From contig MU858118.1 of assembly GCA_033297075.1 (NCBI GenBank), positions 62,001-126,000 of the forward strand: a stretch of 64,000 nt of DNA, written 5' to 3'. Source of the stretch: Rhypophila decipiens. Taxonomy: Eukaryota; Ascomycota; Sordariomycetes; Sordariales; Naviculisporaceae. A program made the position numbers and the translations under genes. The notes beneath the pieces were generated by a model, which was given only the letters and a program-made list of their open reading frames with translations, made no database searches and had not been told where the DNA came from. Shown here in pieces: positions 1 to 11,923 of this stretch; the stretch's first letter is position 1; each line of letters begins with the position of its first letter.

Positions 1-302
1 CCGGCTCAAGTATAACACCCCACCGCACTTCGCTCCGGCTGGTACGAGCCATCTCACGCTTTCTCACCCTCCTTCTTCATCCTCACGAGGGCCTCTTTCA
101 CCCTTCTCTTCTTCTCATTTGCGGTTGCTGGCGTGCGCACTACTTCCCTTGTCTTGGGACCGCCTCGCTCCGTCACCTTGCTCACCTTGTTTGTTCTTAT
201 TATTCGTTTCCCTTCCCATCGATATCACAAATACCTGACCCCACCGCCTTTTGCTTCCCACTCTTGCCAGTTGTTGTTACCTCATAGTCTCACACAGTCA
301 TA
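1..302 (+). promoter_or_regulatory. Pyrimidine-rich upstream region of the 303-1319 gene
   Basis: No gene is seen here. The plus strand is strongly C/T-rich between about 55 and 200, a common feature of fungal promoters and 5' leaders. The ATG at 303 is preceded by CAGTCATA, an acceptable fungal start context. Confidence 0.4.
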
Positions 303-1319
303 ATGCCTCCTCAACTATTACCAGCCTCGGCCGCTGCCTTTGCGCCTCGGGCCTCATCCGTCAACGTCGTGCTGGGCTCCAAGGTCGAGCCATGGCTTAC
401 TCAGACTCTCAAGCGCATCAACCGGGTCAAGAGACCCCTCAACAGCGTACCGCAGCACCAAAGATGTCTGACCGAGACCTTGTCCTCACCCAACGCGATA
501 TGGAACCTCGCATCGCTGATGCTCCCCAAGGCGCCCGAGTCCGAGCTCAGGAAAGACTCCAACCCGCTGATCGAGGCCATCTTCAACTACCAGCTCCTCC
601 ACCTTGAGGCTTACATTGTGCATGTCGACATGGTGCTCAGGAACGAGGTCGCCTACAAGCTAACACCCGACACCATCGAGTCGCTGGTCGAGTATCACAA
701 GGACATCCACTGCGTCAACGCCAAGGCAAACACCTACGACTGGTCCGAGAAGGAACAACAGTGCAAGAAGCTTCACGAGGAGTTTGTACAGGCCATCAAC
801 AAGTTTGTGTTTACGACCCATGTTTTGGCGCTCGAGGGACTGGAAGAGGATGGTGTTGGAGAACTGCTTAGTGGCAAGAGCGAGGACGTCAAGAACAGCG
901 TAATGGCCCTCATCAAGCCTTTGCTCCCGCCGCCGCCAAGGATTGTCGATGTGGTGCGCCAGCCCCCATTACTGCCCAGCTCACCGGCCAACGCCAGCAT
1001 GTGGTCGCAACCACCCACGCCATCATCCATGGCGGCTCACGTCGACACATGGAGGGTGCTACCGTCGAGCCCGAGCGTCACGTCGACCTCGGCCGACTCG
1101 ACTGGTTCGATCTGGACATATGACACCCAGCTACCGTCACCCACGCCGTCCTACAGCCAGCCGTACTCCTCGGCCGGCCTGTTTTACAGCACCCCGCTAG
1201 TTTCGGCGCCGATGCCTCATCTTCCGCTGCCCAGCGTGCTTGCGTCGCAATGTGGTGTGTCAGTCGGCTATAACTCGTTTGGCTGGGATCGGTACCACGA
1301 GTACACGACCTCGGTGTGA
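303..1319 (+). CDS. Conserved-looking hypothetical protein with Pro/Ser-rich tail
   Basis: A single-exon open frame encodes 338 residues from an ATG at 303. I do not recognise the family. Residues 1-200 look like a folded, mostly helical domain with few low-complexity stretches; it contains a hydrophobic and acidic segment around 80-120 (EAIFNYQLLHLEAYIVHVD) and a Lys/Glu-rich helix near 150-165. From about residue 204 a PLLPPPPRIV run opens a long disordered tail rich in Pro, Ser, Thr and Tyr that reaches the end. No signal peptide or membrane segment is seen. A helical domain plus Ser/Pro tail would fit an intracellular regulatory or adaptor protein, but that is only inference. It is isolated: the next supported gene lies more than 10 kb to the right. 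The coding assignment rests on frame length, codon-like composition and absence of stops. Confidence 0.7.
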   Translation: MPPQLLPASAAAFAPRASSVNVVLGSKVEPWLTQTLKRINRVKRPLNSVPQHQRCLTETLSSPNAIWNLASLMLPKAPESELRKDSNPLIEAIFNYQLLHLEAYIVHVDMVLRNEVAYKLTPDTIESLVEYHKDIHCVNAKANTYDWSEKEQQCKKLHEEFVQAINKFVFTTHVLALEGLEEDGVGELLSGKSEDVKNSVMALIKPLLPPPPRIVDVVRQPPLLPSSPANASMWSQPPTPSSMAAHVDTWRVLPSSPSVTSTSADSTGSIWTYDTQLPSPTPSYSQPYSSAGLFYSTPLVSAPMPHLPLPSVLASQCGVSVGYNSFGWDRYHEYTTSV

Positions 1320-4300
1320 CTACCACGGGCGTCCACAAAGACCAGTTATCCGACGGTGACAACCTCTTGACGAGCCTTGCCGTTTGTGTAAGAGTCCCTA
1401 TCGAAGCATATCGCATGTTTCGACACGACAATAAGGGCAAAGCCATTCACGCACAGTCTCAGCATTCAAAAACCAGGCATTTCGGCGTTTAGCATGGGGG
1501 TGGCATGGAGCGACATTTCGAAGCAACCGCATTCTTGGGATCCGCATATAATCCTTTTTTCTTTCCTCGGATTTCCTTTGTCATTTCCATATGGTTATCT
1601 AGCGAGCGTTGCCTTTTTTGCTTTTGCTTTCCGGATTTGTTCGGATTTTACCACCGCGAGCTCGGTCGACAGCCTTTCCATTTTCTACCTCATTGTGACT
1701 GTGTCCTGGGGCGGGTATATCTGATTTGCATTTACAGTTGGAACCGGTCTGGAAATACAGGCGGCCTTTTTCTTTTTCTTTTCTTTTCTTTTTATAAGAG
1801 GAAACGCAGCAATGCAAACTCCCGCTCGGCAGAGACCGAGACAGAAATCCATTTTCCTTGGTTGGATCAGGGGGTCGTTTTCCCCCTTTTTGGACTGTGG
1901 CATTTCAAAGAGACTGGTTAGCTCTTAAAAGATACCCCTCACTTCCCTTCCCCTACCTTTTCCCAGTCACGGAGTCTATGGTGGACCTGGGACAGCATTC
2001 TCGTGAGGACTTGATTGTCTGGGGAGAACTGTCTCGTGTTGATGGTCGCCAATTTTCCTGGTTCGGGGTCCTGTTTCTTTTTCTTTGTCTCACGGATGAT
2101 GTTTTCACGGCCTTCACGAATATATATACCCCCACTGGATGCGACGTTGTTGTTTCTTTCCTCCTTTCTTTGACGACAAAATAATCGGGATTTTAATACT
2201 TTATTTTTCTTTTTTCTTACGGCCGTCTCCGACTCGACGCCGGACCCGATACGTTTCGACAAAAGTTAACCACCCGACTGCACTTTGGCTCGCGAAGGAA
2301 GGACACAAAATACAAAGAACTACACGCCGCAAGCCCAGCTTATATTCGGAGAACCTTCTCACCCTTGGTCGCTTTTCCAGAAAGAAGGGACTGGTTTCCT
2401 GATGGACGGAAAAAGGCAAGGAGATCACTTTTCAACCCGAGGCCGATTCAAGCATTTCATCTAGCCGAGGAAGTATGCCGAGATATCTTTTGAGAGGATA
2501 CATCTTATCTGGGATGAGACGGCGCCAAGTATATTCACGGCAGACACTGGTTGTCGACAAAGAGCAGGACTCGAACACACAAAAACGACAAGACGATTTC
2601 TCTCTTGGTGGCTTCGGGGGGTCTTGTTTCGGGTGGCTTTCAGTAGCTCTCCCTGAGATGAGATTTGGGTTTCCCCTGAGGCGAATGGATGGACGTTGGG
2701 GCGGACGACTGCTGACAATCGAGACGGACGATATCTGTCAACGCTTCCGAGACAGAGACGCCATCGAGCCGGGAACGAGATTACTGCTACGATACGACAC
2801 ACATGCCGATGACGAACCACCTTCGATGTAAGACCCAAGTATACAACAGTCACTTCCTGCAAGACGGGATGATGGGACCTTGTGGATCCGAGTCAAGAAG
2901 GATTGAGTTTTGCCATTGGGGATCCGTGTGTGGCGTATGCGTAGGTCAGGTCAAGGTTTTCTCGGCTCGGGGTGGATTGAGAGAGGCAGAACCAGCCAAG
3001 CAGGCAACGAAGCGAAGAGAGAAGAGGGAAATCGAGACTCGGTTGTTGACGTAGCAAACACAAAGGTTGAGGGCTACCGCTACAAACAAACGTACAAAAC
3101 TCCTCCCTCCTCATTATACCAAGCGGCTTCATCTCACCGCACAAAATTTAGTTAATAATTACCTAGGTAGTTACTAGTAGGATTCCCTTTGTATATAGGT
3201 ACCTAGGGCCTAACAAAATGAGATGCTGGATTTCCTTTATGTTTTAAGTTACTTAATCGAATATGAATATAACAAAAATGTTAATCACTCTTGACATTGA
3301 ACTGATACCTTGTAATGTGCCTGACTCCGATCCTTGCCCTATCAATGACCACATGTACGCGGTGATTTCCCCTAGGATTGTTGGGATTTCAGCAATCTGA
3401 ATGATTGTTTGACAGATCGGAGCTACGCCGCTGTGCATGAACAAACGGACCATCCTATGCGCGAATGGGGGCTACCGAGAAAAAGACAGACATATAGTCA
3501 CAGCGTCAAAGATTGTAGACCGAGGAGCATATTTGGAATAGGGCAGGAAGGGGGCCGATAGGGCTGACCGACCGGCCCGGGTCAAGCATCCCGGACCCAT
3601 AACCCTAACTCTGCGCCGCTCGCTTCCCGACGGCCGCCCCCAAGCCGACGACGGTTCAAGACTTTATGCTGTTACCTACGAGATTGGGACCGAGCAAAGG
3701 GCCAGACGGACAGAGTACCTTTGAAAGCAAGGGACCTGTTCAGCAAAAATAGTTCCTAGGTAGTTACCTCGGTGAAGCTGTGGACAAAAGGGGTAAAGGG
3801 GCCAACGACTTGTCACCAACTAAATAACAGGTAGGTAGTTCTAGATTGGGCTGTGGGCCATCTCTGCGGCCGCACTTACACCACCACCGATTTTACTCCC
3901 ACTTGATCTTGATCACAAAAGAATATAGCGGCCTACCTGCCTCGGAACGCGCCGTGTCCGAGCCGCTCTTACACTACCCTACGTTGGGCCAGGTATCACT
4001 GTAGGGGAAGGGACGCCCTCAAAGGAGGTATGTTGTGCTTATTACAGCGACCTCATAGTAACCCGGTCCCCCTATTTGGCAACCGACGCTCAACGCCGTG
4101 CTGCCTTGCATTTGGCAATCACCTCGCCATCAGTCAGTGTCATCCTATGTCATTATCCATTTCGAGCCCGATAGCACCGTCGCCGCCCAGTGCCCACTCT
4201 GAATGAACGAACGATTCCGCAACAGGATTGGCCAAGTATGTACACAGACGCCATTATATAACCTGGAAATGTTGCTTGAACGCCATGACGGCTGGGTCGA

Positions 4301-4709
4301 AAGAGGAGAACAGACCGAGCATGGAAAGAAGTGGGATACCCCCTGCCCCCGGAATGATCTACCCAACAGCCCGCCGAGGCATGTGCCGTACCGTTGCGCT
4401 GGGTTGTAACGGTTATTCCGTTGGTGGCGGGGCCGTGCTGCGGCTGAGTTCCCCGGTACCGGTAATCATCGAGAGACAATACCTTCATAGTGTTGTATTA
4501 TACCGTACAGTTACCGTACCGGATGTGCCACCTGAAGGGTGTATGTTACCCATCCCAGGCTGAGGTCTCCGAGGCTGATGATGCACGCATACGCATCGGG
4601 GACATGCCGCATGTCGGGGAAGAGGGCTTGAGGTCTGACTGGTTCGTGTACGCATAAGCCACGGTTGCAGATTTCTTCTCAATGTTCCCCAGGAATTACG
4701 GATACCTAT

Positions 4710-4758
4710 AAACGAAACGAAACGAAACGAAACGAAACGAAACGAAACGAAACGAAAC
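4710..4758. repeat. (AAACG)n microsatellite
   Basis: About ten nearly perfect copies of the pentamer AAACG stand in tandem. No coding frame is associated with them. Confidence 0.95.
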
Positions 4759-6316
4759 AGCCCTACGAAGGAACAGATGCATGATGCTCGACTCCATGTC
4801 GACTACTGATGACTGATCACCGCATAGATGCTCGAGAGAGCTAGATCTGTTCTCTGACAAGGCCTCAACATACCACTGCCTCCATATCATGCCCCGATAA
4901 ACATGGCATGATCTATAAAGCTCCTCGATCCATAAATCTTCGAAATCCGGTTCCAACCCGCAGAAGGTTGTGGTGCCCTCATGCAAGGCATCACCGTCGT
5001 CAGCGCTTCCGCCAACAGCATGAACCGCAACACAACAGCACACTTGAATGACTTTCACATGCTCCTTTACAAACCGTACCACCACTCAGTTCTGGACTAA
5101 TTAATTTCGCAACCCACCGAATCAGAGCACTCAATTGCCCAATTCTCCGATGCTTGTAGGGGTATCTGCACGGCATATCGGCTCAAATTTTAGATGACAG
5201 AACTACCAACGCCAACAGCAGCAGCCTTGCCTCCTTTCTTCCCGCCCCTACAATACCGGTACCTTTAAACGTTGTTCATGGTTCAAGATACCAAGCCGAT
5301 GCGAGCGTCATTGCTACGGGGGTATGCTTCCAAAGCATAACTAACTAACGATGCGGCCCTTTCGGTGACCTCGAGATGTGGCGCAGATTCAGAAACTTGG
5401 GATGGGAGATGTGGTTATCTGTCAGATTTGAAGGCTGAAAGCGTTTGTCACTCCATCCTTTTTCCCCCGCCATTCCTGCCTTCCTTCTTTGCTTTCTACG
5501 CCGCTTCGCTCGCTAGGTATCCGGAATCACTTCCGGTGAAAGGGTCGGTTGGTCGGGCCTATGCTCGTGGACCCCAAGTCAACCGAAAAATCACAAATTT
5601 CAGATAAATAACCTAGCTTGGGTTTGGGGGGTGTTCATATCAGTCGCCCAGTGGGAGTAAGTATGTATGTACATGATATGGCAAGATACCTCATCTGAAC
5701 GGCTGTGGCCGATCAAGCTGCTGCTGCTGCAGTTTTGTATCTCCTAGAACCCTAGGCCTCATATGTCATGTCATTCCCCAACATGCTGTGCTCACTGTTG
5801 ATACCTACTATGTAAACCAGTGTCAGCGAGAAGTGAGTAAGTGAGATGAGAAAAAGACTGGAGTAACACCGGACCCTACATGTTCGGAACATTTATTACT
5901 ACATCACCTTGGTATCCGTATTACAGATGCGTACATACGCCCAAGTAGCCTAAATCTTCTTAGTCATCTCCATACCTATTCAATCTCCTCACACAATTTC
6001 TGTATCACCAGCCAGCCAGCACCATTCGGGACAAGCCCCCCAAACGGTCCAAATGTCCGCTGCGGTCCTCATTACACACACTCTCTCCATTACTGATACA
6101 CAACCATCTTTCTACATTTACACATCCACAACATATCACTCATGTATGTTGGTAAGTTGGGTACCTAGTATCACAGCAGAAAGCAAGCCGCAATCAGCAA
6201 TAAATACAATGCAGAAGATATTGTGATGTGCATGCTCGGAACACTTGGAGAATTTCTTCTCGGCCGTGCCACAGCATTGCACTACTGAGAACTTTAGAGC
6301 TTATTTGCTTACCCCA

Positions 6317-6343
6317 TCTGTCTGTCTGTCTGTCTGTCTGTCT
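6317..6343. repeat. (TCTG)n microsatellite
   Basis: Six to seven uninterrupted TCTG/CTGT copies lie about 70 bp before a long poly-C run. Confidence 0.95.
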
Positions 6344-6414
6344 CAAGTTTTCTTATGTCCTGTTTGGTCTTTTCCTCTGGCAATTTCTTACCTCAAGTTA
6401 TACGGAGACGCCTT

Positions 6415-6432
6415 CCCCCCCCCCCCCCCCCC
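6415..6432. repeat. Poly-C tract (18 C)
   Basis: An 18-base homopolymer of C is visible on the plus strand. The exact length may be unreliable in an assembly. Confidence 0.9.
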
Positions 6433-8762
6433 TGTGTATCCGGTCCGGTCAATACTTGCCTGGGTTGGGATCTTTTTTATTCTCAGCCCTATGAACTTTG
6501 GCTGAACCCCCCGGACCATTCTTTTGTTGTTGTAAGTAGTGCTGGTACTGTCTACCTGGTATGGCATTCGGTCACGGTAAATATCAAGTATCAGATTTGA
6601 AGACGCCACTGGAATACTTGGGCAAGTGCCTTATATGAGACTGACCCTTTGAGCTAGCTCATTTCGTTGTATGTATATATCAATTATTAGGCAGTGTGTT
6701 GGTCCCAAATGAAGGACATGCAATGGGCAAAGATACTCTACCTCACCGGTGGTATGTACCAGGGAGGCATGTCATACCCTTTACAAAAGCAACATATAAA
6801 TTAATGCCTGACTCCATGGTGAGAGAGCTTTCTTATCTTGGCAGCCAGCGACCTACCTAAGGACGGTATGTAGACGGATACTTTGAGCCCTGTTTATTTG
6901 CATATTTGCCTGGCTCGCCTGACTTTCAGGTTGTCAGGATCATGTAAACAGCCAAATAAAATCACCTTTCTCCTATGGATAGATACTAGAACTATGTGCA
7001 CGACTACATGTCCCTTGCCTGGCTGGCCCTGACCCAACTTGCTTGGAACAAGTTTGCTCTGAGGATCATCTGGGCAACAATATGCCGTAAGATGTACATG
7101 CATACCCAACCTGAATTCAATACCAATATTTCAATGCCTTCAAGAGCTCAGAAAATGGCATGTAATTCTCCGACCTGTTCAGATGATTAACCACTAGTTA
7201 GACAGACTCATCCCAGAGAATATGGCACATACTCATGGAACTGACCTTGTCCAAACGATCCATCAACACACCGCCAGTGACATTAACTCAGTTGAGCTGG
7301 CTGTTGAACCACAAACCAAAAGATACATGAATAAAAGACCGGTTAAAGTAACGTTAGATCATTGAGCATTTGAATTTAAACCAGAAAAGCAGTGATAGTA
7401 ATTTACAAGCAACCACTAGTTAAACAGGCAGAACAAAACAAAGATAATCAAGAAAATTAAAACAGAAACAAACAAACAGCAAGAAAAAGTAATATAACAA
7501 AAAGAAAGGGGATGGGGAGTCAGTTTTAATCGTCCAGGAGAAATCCAATTCCACACTCCGAATCTCATATCCGTTCGTCCAATTCCAAAGAACCCAGCAG
7601 AAACAGCACAAGTTAGCATGTAAGCTGTACAAGTAAAAAGTAATCTTGAGACTACAGCTAACTTTGCTCCATCTGCTGAGAAAATCCGGAATGGAAACAA
7701 AACAGGACCTGAAAGAATAGAGTAAGTGGAGGATTTTCCTTCTTTCTAACTCTCTCTCTCTCTCCTTACTTTCCTGTCAAGTGACAGATAGACAGTAAAG
7801 ATGAAACCCGGCCGGGAATTTGTGATTGAGAGAGAGAGTTGCGAAAGATAGGGACATATTCATCATCGTCCAAACGTTTATGGTGAACAATCCGATTGCC
7901 GGCGCGGTGGTTTTCATGTCTGAATGTCTGGCTGGGCTGGACTGGACTGAATGATATGAAAGGAGTTTCCAGTCGACGTCAGCCAGCCCAACCTGGACGA
8001 AAAGAACGAGCTGCCATCCCGCGACTTTGAAACCCCAGGTTGGAAACCCCCGATTGGAAACCCCCGGTTGGAACTGCACTGGTACCTCACCGCACCTCAG
8101 CCTAGTGCAGCAGCTTTCGGTGTGGTGCGTGGCGGTGAGGTAGGTAGAGCGGCGGTAACCAACTCTTTTTTTGGTCAAAACCCTCTTGATGCGGACGGGA
8201 CGGTACTTGGTGGACTCAGTTTCGGGTTGCAGACGCGTTCTCGCTCCATCTCTCTCCTCGCTGGTTGGTGGGCAGTTGTGTCCTGCGGGACGTGGACTAA
8301 CTGCCCTGTTGCCGGATCTTCCTTGGTGAACATGTCCGAATTAGTATTGACGGATCGCTTTGTGGGTAAGCATGAAGAAGAAAGATATAGACAAGGCTCC
8401 GAGTGAGATGGCCGGTTTCCATGGTAGACAGCAGATCAAATGCGAATGTAAAAGATGATAGTATAAAACGGAAGAATGTAAGCGGCGTGACAGATGCGTC
8501 GGGAGGTTGATAGGCCAAATGGTAACGGAATCGAGAAAGAAAAGAACGAGTCATGTAGTAATAAAAATGCTGCGAAAGGATAATGAAGCCGCGGGAGGGC
8601 AAAAGATAGGCCGGCACCAACGGGTTAGTGATCCTCAGCAAAAGAAGTATTCGGCAGAATATAGCGAGTAGAGATGGACGCGGTAAGATATCTGGCCCGT
8701 AGAAGAAAGAATCCAGGGGTACGTCGGCCGGAGAAGAGAGAGAGAGAGCGCGAGCTGCGAGG

Positions 8763-9098
8763 ATTCATCATCGTCCAAACTGTCACAACTCTTCCGAAGC
8801 CCCCGGTTGGTAACTGGCCAACATCAGTAGGAATGATGGGATCGGACTCAGGAACCTGTCAAGCAGCATGCCGGGGAAATTCCAATCCGGCGGAGTGGTG
8901 AGGTCTCGCCATCTTGAAAACATCCCGTAGGATCATCATCGTCCAAACTTTCACTGCTATCCTTCATGAAGCCCCCGGTTGGTAACTGGTAAAACATCAG
9001 TAGGAATGATAAGGATCGGACTCAGGACCCTGTATGTCGGGGAAATTCCAACCCGGCGGAGAGTGGTCAGGTCTCGCCGTCTTGAAAACATCCCGTAG
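8763..9098. repeat. 168-bp tandem duplication
   Basis: Two adjacent units, 8763-8930 and 8931-9098, have the same length and order of landmarks: CATCATCGTCCAAAC, then CCCCCGGTTGGTAACTGG, then ACATCAGTAGGAATGAT, then GGGGAAATTCCAA, then CTTGAAAACATCCCGTAG. They differ by scattered substitutions and small indels. The first landmark recurs outside the duplication at 7861 and, degraded, near 9101 and 9335; the second recurs at about 8033-8070 as short tandem pieces. No protein product is apparent. Confidence 0.9.
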
Positions 9099-9700
9099 AA
9101 TCATCATTGTCCGATCTGTCTCAAATGCCCGGTGCCAACGGGCGATATAAAGGCGCTCACGTTCCCTATTTTTGATTTGTGGGTCTGATTGTATAGGGTT
9201 TAAAACAATCCAACGCTTGACGGCGTATTCGCTTCAGTATGATGGAAGAACCCCCAGATGGATCATTTTGGACTCGGTCTCGGTCTGTTATCATGGCTCA
9301 AGACTAGCTCGACCAACGGTATAACAGAATTTTCGTCATTGTCCAAGGTCCCAGTCCGTCAAGGAAGGTCCTAGGCGGGTGGATAGATTTGAGACCAGTT
9401 TTGCAACGGTTTCTCGAGCTCGTCTTGCGAGGCTTTTATCGACGTCGTCTTCTCGTCCATGGCCGTAAGCCGTCGGGGTATTTATGACGCTGTCAGGTAG
9501 CCTAGCAGTCGGCTCGCCTCCGTTAGATGACTCTGTGGGAAGCGAATAAACGGTCCGGCGCGCTGAGAGGCAAGGTCGCTGTGTTTCCTGTAAATGTGAT
9601 GCTTCATCCTATTCATCTTCGGAGAGCTGCATCGGGAACAAAGATCCGTCATCTAACAGTCTGGGGCACCTCAACAGCAGCCCTAGACACCTGCTGGCCC
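9099..9700. other. Intergenic DNA between repeat blocks
   Basis: Nothing supportable as a gene is seen. A degenerate copy of the ATCATCGTCC motif opens the stretch, and a TATAAAG box-like sequence lies near 9145, but no coding frame follows it. Confidence 0.4.
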
Positions 9701-9719
9701 AAGCACTCAGCAATCCAAC

Positions 9720-10530
9720 CCAAAAGACGATAGTTGGCACCAGCAGCCTAGACAAGAGCAATAGCGAGACAAGAAGCATGTGCAAGCCGTAATACAGTGA
9801 TTGTACCACGTGCTGGCGAGAATGCATAGCGTGCGGACAATATGTATAGCGGAACCTACACAGACCACTTGTCAAGCATATACCCAAGTCGGGCAGTTGA
9901 GAGCCACCATTGTCCGACTCGAAAGACAGTTGATTGTTCCAATGCCAAACAAGGGATCAAAGCCCAACAAGAAGGATATGTGTAAAAGCTGCATACCAGC
10001 AACGTACAACATGTTGACATCTGTCTGGCGAGTGTACAATGCATGCGTTACAGAGGGCGTATACATTCCTTTTCAAACGTTTACCTCTAGTCGCGATGGC
10101 AGTTTGTAAAAACAGAGACCACGACAGAGAATAAGTCCGCTGAGTCCGAAAGTATTTTGACCTTGTATACAATACATGTACATCGTGCACACCACAAGAT
10201 GTATGGCGTTGCGTATGTTGAGAGTATGGCCTAAACATACCCTCTGCCAGGTATTTACCCTGTAGCGCAGTTGGGACAACAAAGCTTTGAGAGGGGAGGC
10301 ACCGGAGCCGAGGATGACAGGTGTCAATCTGTGAAGAGAATAGTTTGGTACCAACAGACCAGGCAAAGAGCTGGCAGCCCAGCAGAGAGAATACAGAGAC
10401 TCATATAGTCAATGTACAGCGTGCTGACAAGATGTATTGCGTGCGTACATTGAATATATGGTCTAGACATATTCTCTGTCAGGCTCCAACTCTGCCGGCC
10501 AGGTTGGAACAACAAAGCTCTGAGATGTGA
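9720..10530. repeat. Diverged direct-repeat array
   Basis: Several imperfect direct copies are visible. The clearest pair is about 10165-10290 and 10405-10525, sharing GTACA-C-GTGC, ACAAGATGTAT-GCGT, ATGG-CTA-ACAT and TTGG-ACAACAAAGCT. A third copy at about 9728-9850 shares GATAGTTGGCACCAGCAG and GTGCTGGCGAGAATGCATAGCGTGCGGAC-like words with the 10345-10450 segment, and a weaker fourth lies at about 9925-10060. Unit spacing is roughly 200-240 bp. No open frame explains the array. Confidence 0.65.
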
Positions 10531-10605
10531 CTGGACTGCTGGACCTAAGCCCAACAGGTGTTCATAGGCTGCAGGAGGGTTGGCCGCGGGTCGCACTGGG
10601 ATGGG

Positions 10606-10622
10606 ATAGGTAGGTAGGTAGG
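10606..10622. repeat. (GGTA)n microsatellite
   Basis: About four tandem TAGG/GGTA units, matching the CCTA/TAGG motif that is frequent in the intergenic DNA of this window. Confidence 0.85.
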
Positions 10623-11923
10623 CATGTTCGGTGAAGAGGGTATCGGTGATCGGGATCAGGAGGAAGGCTACCTAGGCACGTGCAGTTAGGTATCAGTGAG
10701 TTGCGAGTGTCAAAGAAAGAGAGATGTGGGTGTGACGAACAACTCGGGGGGGGAGGTAGTTGGAGTTTTGGATGATGATGAGAAAAAGAAGGAAAAAAAG
10801 GAAAGAGAGAAAAGAAGGGGAGGAGAGGGATTATATACCCAGTCCAAAAGTGTGGGAAATGTCACAAAATCCGCAATTCGGCCCAAAAGTCAATTTCTTG
10901 CTCGATGAAAATTCTTCCAAACTCAATTGCCGTCGTGGAGTCAGCCAGAAACGGTATGCATGGCGTTTTCCGAGCCTCCTGCGTGACAAATGGTTGGTTC
11001 GAAAGTTTGCAAGGCAAAGTAAGCCACTGACTGACGGAGTGGAAACGAAGCCATCACCATCAGGGCCGAGGCTTTCCATTACGGCGGAAAGTCTAAACGC
11101 CCGACCCACAGGTACGGAATGACATGGCAAAATGATGAGAGGAGCCTCGAAAAGGTAAATTTGCTGCCATTGGCAATTTCATACGCAAACCACATGATGA
11201 ACTTGATAGAGAAATTGCTCACTTGGGCAAATGCTTGTATGCTGAGAATTACCCCTTTTCACACTGCGGTGGGTTTGTTTTGTTTCGTTGCGGGGTTACC
11301 ACCAACACTCGCTGCTCGTCGCATTGCCCCAGCAAAAGTTCAATATCGAAAAGCAACCGACTGAAGATTCAAGGTAGCGGTCTTTCGCGAATTTACTCAA
11401 AGAATTACCGGTCCTCTGACGAAACTTGAGTCTCATCGTTCAGCCACCTACCAACCTTCTGCGAAGATTCCTGTTTTTGCGTCTCATATCCACATTGACT
11501 CACTATTGACCAAGCATCCTGTTTCTTCGAGCCATGTGAAGAGAACGGTTGAGCACGGGCAAGGTTTGAACTGCCACACAGAACCTTGAGTTGAATCTGA
11601 AATGACCGGTGTATTCGTCCAAAGCCGAAAGCCTATCCGAACGATCCCATCGTTCAGCTGAGGTAATCCGTCTTGCAGGCCCGCAATTGTGAAGCAAAAC
11701 ATCCACCACATCTCACAATGAGCAACCTCGAAATCAAAACCCAAGCCCGGAGAACCTCATTTAACGTAGTGTTGTTGATTTGTTCGCAACGCATAACCGG
11801 TGAGACTCGCCGTACTGTAGTCGCCGAACCCAGCACCATAATAAACAATTCACTATATCCTACATATTTGCATTCGCACCAGGGTATATCCATTTCCACC
11901 TCATATCCTCATCTCAGGGCGGG
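10623..11923. other. Intergenic region, probably holding the 3' UTR of Cwc15 at its right end
   Basis: No gene is supported. A purine-rich plus strand (GA-rich) spans about 10770-10830. The short open frames show no recognisable family. Confidence 0.4.

Larger units (their letters stand above)
1320..8030. other. Gene-poor intergenic DNA
   Basis: I found no supportable gene in this stretch. The open frames present are short, lack recognisable domains and overlap on both strands. Visible content includes a T/C-rich tract at about 1555-1800, CCTAGGTAG-type motifs at about 3163-3210 and 3753-3840, the pentanucleotide repeat at 4710-4758, the TCTG and poly-C tracts at 6317-6432, and an A-rich plus strand at about 7420-7510. 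Unannotated 5' or 3' UTRs or noncoding transcripts cannot be excluded. Confidence 0.5.

Noticed and set aside
4696..5085. 129-codon minus-strand frame
   Set aside because: Its tail is made only of translated AAACG repeat (FRFVS repeats), and the rest has no recognisable feature.
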